A stretch of DNA of 64,000 nt from Congeria kusceri (lineage: Eukaryota > Mollusca > Bivalvia > Myida > Dreissenidae). Shown one piece after another: positions 56,066-64,000 of the stretch. A program made the translations under genes and the position numbers. The DNA lies in the NCBI GenBank assembly GCA_027627225.1, contig CM051024.1, forward strand, positions 81,950,204 through 82,014,203, written 5' to 3'. The notes below the pieces were generated by a model. The model made no database searches and was not told the DNA's origin. It worked only from the letters and a program-made list of their open reading frames with translations. Numbering within the stretch: position 1 is the stretch's first letter; each line of letters begins with the position of its first letter.

Positions 56066-57295
56066 GGAATATTTTTCATTTATATTTCTGTTGCATTTTC
56101 CGGTTAGAACTCAGGCATGTACACAAGTTTTCGGATTCTATTGTCTCCGATTTTGAGGGGGCATCTCAAAATTATAGTTTTGTGAAATTAATAGCTTTCA
56201 TTCCATGGGTGTATTCCCTTGGCTTCAAATCATTTATAATTCATATTGCTGTTAATTTTATTTAATTATATCCTTCTACAGCATGGTCATGAAAATAATA
56301 TAAAAAATATAGAAACAATTCATAGTTTGAATTGGTTTGGAAGTAGTCTAAGTCATGAGACGTGCTTCGAATTTAGTGTTACTTTTTATATAGGGCTAAA
56401 TTCGCTGGAACGTCTCATCGCGGAAAGACCATTTATGTGGTGGAAACCTAAAAAGTTTAAATTTTCATTAATTCACATTATTTGTGGCAATAAAGTTATA
56501 AATCAACGTATTTTACTTAAACAGCACCTTAACTGCTTAACATGTGCCGAAATTTACCTAGAACATGCGTTTAATTCCAATTTAAACTTGCGAATAAATG
56601 TACATTCATGTACAGTCCACCATGTTGACCTTGCCTTGTTTCACCCTTCAAATATGCTTCAACCAATCTGATGATAAATGATAGAATTGAATGACCAATC
56701 GAAATGACGCAATCGTTTCAGTGTAGCAGAATATCGATTAAAGTTTACACAGTGGAGGACAGCGAGATGTGTTGAAAATGCAATAGTGTGTAGGTTTAAA
56801 TTGGTGTTGCATCCTGAACGGAAGTGCTATCGTACAAATATTTATGAAACATTATTGAGGAATAAATTCTCTTTGCAGGTATGTACATTTTATTAAGAAA
56901 TATTAATGCTAACCATGCCATTTCAGCACGTGAAAGTAGCGACGAAAATCCTGTCGCTACTCTATAGACATATAGGGAGAAATTTCCACCACAGAATTGG
57001 TCTTTCCCCGGTTAGGCCCCGCCAATATTGCCCATGTAAAAAGTAGGTCAGTATTGGCACAGGGCCTAACTTGTTTTGCTAGGTTTGGAAGTTCATAAAT
57101 TAATATATTTCAATTATTGCTTTCATTAGGTTACATATAAAGCATAGAAAATCATTTAAAATTGTTTGTCAATCTTCTTATGTTTCCGTTCATTCTAAAT
57201 AAATGAGCTGCAAACATCACCGAGGGATTGTAATTAACTTTTTACTTAAAACAAGACATTAATAATGAGATATAATTTTACCCTAAACATAATAA
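56066..57295 (+). other. Likely intron 1 of the plus-strand gene; possible recursive splice site
   Basis: Mostly AT-rich with no recognised exon. At 56865-56886 there is 'ttctctttgcag|gtatgt', a combined acceptor-donor sequence that could be a recursive splice site or an exon 3' end. A small inverted repeat with 'gttaggcccc' and 'gggcctaac' arms lies at 57012-57070. Confidence 0.3.
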
Positions 57296-58957
57296 AAGAG
57301 GGCCAAGATGATCGGTTACGTGGCTTCTCGGACCCCAGATTTTTCGGTCCCCACCTAGACAAGACGACTTCTTGGACCCCAGATTTTTTGAGCACCATAA
57401 GAAAACTTCTCATATCCCAAAATTATTGGGTGATTATTTCAATAATTATTAATATTTGTACCGTGAATAAACAGAATAAACCGATCGTAACGCCCCATGT
57501 TTTCACCAGTGATACATGAGTAACTTAAATAATTTACGTTAACATCATTATTTTATAAATTTGTCAGCCAAATTTAACAAATTAACAATGTATGAAAATA
57601 ATTGCGGGAATGAATGAAAATTATTCTGTATCAGACGCGTATAGTTATTCTTAAGTAATATACCCTACCTTCATCTTGGAAGTTATCTATGCATAATACA
57701 TACACATTTCTAATTCAGTTAATCATTTATACTGTGTATCCTTATGAAAAGCAATCTTCAGGGAACATTCAGCGCATTTTAAATAATGATGACTTTCATT
57801 TTTGATAACACAAACAAAAATTTCATTAGGCGGGCGATTTAAAATTACATTCAGTAGGAATATGATGTATCAAGGGTTTCTGTGTATAATTGGTATTGCA
57901 AATAATGTATTAATGCTACGAAAATGAAGTAGATGTAACATGAATAACAGTTTGACGTATTCCGTTACTTATTTCATCACATTTTATTTATTGAAAGATA
58001 TCTTTTTATAGGTTGATAAACATCAACTGGAGAAGTTGATAGAAATGTGCAATTCTATTTAATTCTTAATAAAACTCAACCGCCATTCAATTTTAAATTA
58101 ACATGCACAGTAAGTTTGTAAACATAAATTCCCCATTTATTGAAATATTTGCTCTTATGATTCTCTGGACGCTAATTGATGCCAAACTCCTCGCAGTGGT
58201 TACCTCCCCTATCAGTTAACAGTAACCACTGCCGTCACAAGTAGATTCCTTCCAGATCTGGAAGGATTACGTGTTATTAACTTTTACTTATTTAATGCAA
58301 CTCAGTGCAATTTTATACATTATTGAACTTTATATATATAGTTTGCAGTCAGTAGTGAAAAGGGGAAAAGAAAATAACTAATTAAAACCATAAATAATAA
58401 AAAGAACATCTAAATCGATCATCGTCACGTGGTTTGTAATGACAGCAGGGATTTGATTAGAGCTTTGCTCGGAACCAGTCAAATCTCTGCGTGGAGGTTG
58501 AATTGATGTATGTATATTAATATAACAGCTATACACCGGCAGCTAAACGTGCGCTATTTTTAGAATGATCGTGAGTGTGTTGAACGCGCTAGAATCAATT
58601 GTTATTTATAGAGCGTGCTGCTAGGCTAAACAAAACAGTGGATTAATTCTGAGAACGAATATAATATTCTGATCTTGACATACAACGAGAAAATATGTTC
58701 ATAATTATGTTCAGTTCTAGAGTGTATGTCGAAGATATGATTATAACATTATTTTAACCGCGTATGTAAACAATCATGTACATTTTAATCCCCAAAAGTA
58801 TGCAACAGTTGTTGGTATACATTAAACCATTGTTGTAAGTTTGCATTTTCTAAAAATAGAAAATCTGCCAATTCTATTGGCATTCAATTTTCCCGCTGCA
58901 TAATTATTGCAAGAAATCTAGGTCAAAAGTGATCTTAGACAGCTACGCCGAAAAAAA
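57296..58957. repeat. Dispersed element, copy 3, carrying a nested MITE
   Basis: It starts 'agagggccaagatgatcggt' and ends 'cagctacgccgaaaaaaaag'. It is collinear with copies 1 and 2 except for an extra 319 bp at 58182-58500. The A-rich 3' end and variable 5' length would suit a non-LTR type element, but no ORF is seen. Confidence 0.75.
58182..58500. mobile_element. Nested hAT-like MITE with 8-bp target-site duplication
   Basis: It is flanked by AATTGATG at 58174-58181 and 58501-58508. Copies 1 and 2 of the host element carry this site once. The ends are 'caaactcctcgcag' and 'ctgcgtggaggttg', inverted repeats matching at 12 of 14 positions. An 8-bp duplication is the known signature of hAT transposons. 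Confidence 0.85.
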
Positions 58958-59784
58958 AGAGCTTACTTATGATCAAAACAATAGGGCTTGTGGTAATACT
59001 GTTACTCCAGTCTTCGAAATAACTCACTTGCCCAAACCACAGAACAAGTAAAAATTCTTAATGGGAAAATTAAAATTATGACTTATCTGCCTGAAATGTT
59101 ATGCACAGAATGTCAGTTAGGAAGTAGAAAGTACATTTACCTACAATGTCTGAAGCTTTAAATACATGTGTATGGTAATTACATGATGTTATGTCAATGG
59201 CATTTACACTGATCAGGTAATCTCTAGATGTTTGTTCTTCTTCGTTTCAAACAAGTTCACAGTAGACTCGGGCAAGTTGAAATGTGGCTTATGCCCAAAT
59301 TGACAAGTCCTTCCAATAAATTATTGTGAAGACTGGTATCGAGTAACACTAGATACTATCCCACTAGCAAAAAATTTCCTGGCTAACCATTCTGTTATTT
59401 AACCTTTCGGTTTTTACATAAATTGTGTTTTCAAGCATTTAGGACATTGTTAAATAAATAATATTTAATTTTATTATATGTTTGTATAACAACAAAAAAC
59501 TTATGACCAAACCAGGTATTCCTTACTAGCCAATTTCTCACCCAGTGACCCTGTGACATAGTATTCCCAAATGTCAATACTTGGTCTATATGTTACTTTT
59601 CATCACCAACTGAGTATTGCAAAAAAAAAAAATCTTTCGAAGTATTAACCATTTCATGATCAAAAATCTCATCTTAATGTCTTCTTGAATGGATTAGGTT
59701 GAATATGAAATTCCAATATTCATACATGTGTATGTCATTGTAGATCAAATCAAGTCTGATTCTTGTGGAAGTGCCACTAGATTT

Positions 59785-60182
59785 CTGTATCTGTAATTGC
59801 TGATGACAATGTTGGCCAAGTCAGACTGTAATTGCTGATGACAAGACATGTTGGCCAAGTCAGACTGTAATTGCTGATGACAAGACATGTTGGCCAAGTC
59901 AGACTGTAATTGCTGATGACGAGACATGTTAGCCAAGGCAGACTGTAATTGCTGATGACAAGACATGTTGGCCAAGTCAGACTGTAATTGCTCATGACGA
60001 GACATGTTGGCCAAGTCAGACTGTAATTGCTGATGACAAGACATGTTGGCCAAGTCAGACTGTAATTGCCGATGACGAGACATGTTAGCCAAGTCAGACT
60101 GTAATTGCCGATGACGAGACATGTTGGCCAAGTCAGACTGTAATTGCTGATGACAAGACATGTTGGCCAAGTCAGACTGTGC
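59785..60182. repeat. 39-bp tandem repeat, ~10 copies
   Basis: The unit is 'gtaattgctgatgacaagac' then 'atgttggccaagtcagact'. The 39-bp period leaves minus-strand frames open (repeating QSDLANMSCHQQL), but neighbouring sequence gives no gene context. Confidence 0.92.
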
Positions 60183-60504
60183 CATATATAATTGTCATCA
60201 CAGGTTGGTTTCATGCCATCACTGCTAATGTTAGCCTGACAGTGAGACATAATTCCCAGATTTTCCATGTCCATGCAATGAGGCCATGATTATGGCTAAC
60301 ACCAAGGTATTGAAGTCAGTGTGTATATTTCTTGTCAGTTTTATGATACTTGTTGAAGTCTAGTATATTTTTTCTACTTGCATTTTCATTTTTCACGGCC
60401 TACTCTTCTATTTGCCAAATGAGCCAATGGCTATTGTGTAAATAATATGGCTATTAAAGAAGTTACCATTTTGCTACAACTTTTTCTTCATAAAATCCTA
60501 TAAT

Positions 60505-60650
60505 ATGGTAGTGCTGGTGTTTGTACATATGGTAGTGCTGGTGTTTGTCCATATGGTAGTGCTGGTGTTTGTACATATGGTAGTGCTGGTGTTTGTACAT
60601 ATGGTAGTGCTGGTGTTTGTACATATGGTAGTGCTGGTGTTTGTACATTT
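60505..60650. repeat. 24-bp tandem repeat, 6 copies
   Basis: The unit is 'atggtagtgctggtgtttgt' then 'acat'. Because 24 is a multiple of 3, several frames stay open on both strands; these are not genes. Confidence 0.95.
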
Positions 60651-60779
60651 AATAGAAGCAGTAGCTGCAATAACGTCATTAGTGTCTTTTGTAATCAACT
60701 ATTGTTTCTACATGTAGCCATAACGTTTAGGTTTTAATGTGCCAAATAAAAAAAAACAATGTAAGATAAGATAAACTGT

Positions 60780-61450
60780 TTATCGTAGTGGAGGTGAAGC
60801 AAAAACTTCAACGTCAAGGCTATTTGGAGCATACTTGGGTTAGGGTACATATTTTTAAATATCTGTTTTTAAAAAGCTACACAATACATTATAGATTATT
60901 ATGAATCAATGTGTTATCCCTTCTCAGAGTTACATAATATAGCTTACAGGTGTTAGGAATCAATGGTAACTAAACCAGTCAATACATTATACATGACTCG
61001 AAGAATAATGGAGCTATTCTTATCAGACATTTGAAGTTTAATTGCCTCAATCTCGCAGACAAATAAATTTATTCAATTATGCTTGTTAAAATGCAATACA
61101 ATAACAGTGTGTGCTATTTACCGGCATAAAATGCATTGATGAATTCTTGGTAGCACATTATTATTGATTTGACAGCAAGATATTAAAAGTGTAGACCAAA
61201 TAAAATTAATTCCATCTTCTGACTCGCTTTTTATTGTACTTTTTTCTAGACAGAGTTTTGCTTGATAAATGATGATAGATGCACATTCTATTCTGTCAAC
61301 AATTAATTAATTTGAACAAACTTTAAATATTATGTGCTGGTTATTGTGTCAGCCATATAAACAATGCCACATAAAATAAGTTTTTAAACTTGTGTGTATA
61401 AAATAAAGTTACTGAGTCAGCTTTACCCAGTATATAATTAAGAAATTTTC
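60780..61450. other. No gene seen
   Basis: AT-rich sequence without recognisable coding, repeat or RNA structure. Confidence 0.4.
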
Positions 61451-61451
61451 T

Positions 61452-62805
61452 ATTGTTGTTTATCGGCCAATAAACAATGATTTGGAGTTCTGATGTGTAG
61501 GAATTAAACCACGAGGGCGTTTGCCCGAGTTAATTAATAGCCACACATCAGCAGCTAATTGTATAAACACTGGTTATAATATACCTATGTAAATCACTTA
61601 CCGCGGTCAAAATCTTGGTTAAGATACCGCGGTAGATTTTCACTTGTATAAAGCTTTTTACCGCACAGTATCTTAACCACGGTAATTGAGCGATTTTTAC
61701 CTGGGTTGTTTCACCCAGAATTCCTATTATTTATTTACGCGGAAATTTCCAAACAATCGGAGTAATGAATCAAAATGGAATTCAAGGAAAGAAATGCTAG
61801 TCATGATATCTGGTTAAAAGCCTTCACCCAATCATAAGTTAAACAATGATATAGTTGCAAAAATATGTATAAAAAAAATGTACATTGTTAAAAAACACAC
61901 AAGCACTATACTGAAATGAGGATACTCAACACATGAATATTTCAACACATTTAAACTTATTATTAACATATTTGTAGATCTGCTTCTTCAGCTATTTGGA
62001 GATAAATACAATGTAAATCTTTAAATTAATTTTGTTTATCTCCTATAATCTGTATCTAGCCTTTTACATGAATTATACTTATATATACTTTTAACCATTA
62101 TCTGAAGCTGGGCCCATGTAGATTATTATAAAAACATTGCTTGTTAAATGTGTGTCCTTTTCAGAATAACAAAAACAAAATAAGGATTAACTTATTATAG
62201 AGTACAGAAAACAACTCCTGAAAAGATTAAATATTTCACACAAAAAAATATGCATGTATTCACGCTAATTAAATTAAATCTATTCAGCACTCTTTTACTA
62301 CCATCATTTCAAAGATTGGCATTCTTTTTGAAATACCCCGTTTGGTGTCTCTAATATGATTCCGATTCAGACTCATCAACCCTTCACGATGACGTGTACA
62401 ATTTGTCAAAAATGTGTGATGTCATCGAATCTATTCTGGGTCAGTAGACGTGTAGAAGTCGTGAAGTGTACAATGGAGAATTGAAGATGCAAATTTTGAT
62501 AACTTTATACGTGAATTTACGTTTAAAGTATGGCTATATATATGCGTTGATCTGTATTCATATATGAATGTCCGCCATGTTTGTTGTGGTTAAAATACTC
62601 TAACCAAGGTAAGCTAGGTGGGTAAAAATATACTGCGGTAAGTTGGTGGTTAATTTTTTGGAAATTGTTTATACAAACTGTTTTACCTATGGTAGGGTTC
62701 AGGTTACTGCGGTATCATTGTTTACCGTGGTAAGAAATGTTTATACAATTGGCTGCAGAATGACAAAGAGTTGTTAATTGGCCAATAAACAACGATAATG
62801 CGAAA
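61452..62805. mobile_element. Nested foldback elements
   Basis: The outer termini are 'gttgtttatcggccaataaa' (61455) and 'ttggccaataaacaacgata' (62777), matching the element at 24.2 kb. Inside is a second pair of inverted ends: 'gcagctaattgtataaacac' (61551) with 'cttaccgcgg', and 'ccgtggtaagaaatg' with 'tgtttatacaattggctgca' (62738). The inner element is ~1.2 kb, AT-rich and without an ORF. Confidence 0.7.
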
Positions 62806-63520
62806 ATTGTTTAGATTCTAACATGATTTTACATATAATTTTGTGATTGTAATTGGAACTTCTTTTACAGTGCTCTGCTGAGAATTGGGACTACCTTTTG
62901 CATTGATTATCGGGTAGTTTAACAACGATAACTTGTTCTTTGTCTTTAGTAAAATTAGAGAGTATCATATTGGAATATCCAGTAAAAAGTATTGAATTAT
63001 GACTTTCGTTTGCCCATAAACTGCATTGTGTTCAGTATTTGTTAATTAGAATGCAACAACCTACTTAGTTAAGTATATTTGTTGTAAAATAATATATTTA
63101 TTGTTTGTAAAACTTGTCTAGGTTGCTGCTATGAAATGCAAATTTTAGCAAAAATTTATATCATTTTGAAATATTTTTATCAGAAACCATGACAAAGTGT
63201 ATACTGTTACCTCATTTTGAAATAATTGTGAAATCTTAGTAGCCATTCTTATTGTCTATTTTGGGTACAGGTTAGCACTCATAGCCTTTATCCTTTCACA
63301 TGGACTTGCTCTTCAGTTATGAGTTTTCCGCTAAGGCCAGTCCTTTTTTATTTTCTAGTTTACAAAATTTTTTGGGGAACATGTCCACTGGCAGGTCGAA
63401 AAAAAAAAGAAAAAAAAGTGTTCAAATCTTAACACAACGAACGATTTCCCATTAGCAATTTATAATTAATAACAATATCAACATTAAAACACACTATTAT
63501 GTGAAGTTAGAATAAGACGT

Positions 63521-63694
63521 CAAACATGGTATAAACTGTTTTATTACACCAATGTTTTATATGCAGTTTAACCATTTGTATTTATGAATTTTACAGAGTA
63601 AATAAGTCAAACATGGTATAAACTGTTTTATTACACCAATGTTTTATATGCAGTTTAACCATTTGTATTTATGAATTTTACAGAGTAAATAAGT
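63521..63694. repeat. Exact 87-bp tandem duplication
   Basis: The block 'caaacatggtataaactgtt' to 'gaattttacagagtaaataa' occurs twice in immediate succession and appears identical, implying a recent event. Confidence 0.95.
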
Positions 63695-64000
63695 GTAATA
63701 GATGCATATATTTTAACGGCATCATTAAAATTGATTTTACCACAAAGTTGTATACTTGTATGGATTTACAAAATGTAAAGTGAGATGCCTTTTTAAAAGA
63801 AGACGAGTTAACCTGCGCAGGACTGAAATCCACAACTGCCCGAACACAGACCTTGCAAAACGAGCTTAATCTAACCACACAACGCAAATTTTGAAAATAA
63901 TTGCTGTGAGGTCTCGAAAAACATATTAAATTTAACTATATCAAGAGAAAAGTCCAAATAATATGACGTTAATTGTCTGGATTCTTATTAAGTCTTAATT

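Noticed and set aside
59745..60274. 165- and 146-codon open frames on the minus strand
   Set aside because: Two frames of the same 39-bp tandem repeat; no sequence outside the repeat supports a gene.
63678..63887. 69-codon minus-strand open frame
   Set aside because: No recognisable motif, partly within an 87-bp duplication, and no splice or promoter support.

Overview
The window looks like a molluscan, probably bivalve, nuclear genome, and Dreissena-like in its repeats. It is AT-rich and intron-rich, with GT-AG introns. It is dense in short foldback elements with paired 'cattaagcccggtttt' and 'cagcctgtgcagtccgcacagg' arms, in a tRNA-headed SINE, and in minisatellites. The organism call rests on remembered repeat families and was not checked by a search.

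Layout: (1) 1-23.3 kb contains no gene I can support. It holds copies of a dispersed element at 1-1205 and 3469-4545, a ~4.6 kb minisatellite of 43-bp units (4.57-9.23 kb), tandem repeat families of ~165-190 bp monomers (9.6-19.8 kb), a BEL/Pao gag relic at 10.7 kb, a SINE, and a 96-bp satellite that stays open in one frame (21.74-23.09 kb). (2) 23.5-53.5 kb, minus strand, holds one large split gene that I assembled exon by exon from splice sites and phase: 19 coding exons and ~954 codons. It encodes an acidic N-terminus followed by roughly 25 membrane spans. I do not recognise the family. Its introns are full of mobile elements and arrays. (3) 55.6-56.1 kb is a head-to-head promoter between that gene and a plus-strand gene whose first coding exon (55736-56061) is visible. 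(4) 56.1-64 kb contains a third copy of the dispersed element carrying a nested 319-bp MITE with an 8-bp target-site duplication, nested foldback elements, and three short tandem arrays.

The most unusual signal is that two intronic minisatellites in the polytopic gene are built from the gene's own exon-intron boundaries. About 50 copies of the last 36 nt of exon 5 plus a consensus 5' splice site (GTGAGT) fill intron 5. Eight copies of the 3' splice site plus the first ~30 nt of exon 11 sit directly before exon 11. The gene therefore carries long arrays of decoy donors and acceptors made from its own sequence. A third array (intron 9) matches intronic sequence next to exon 10.
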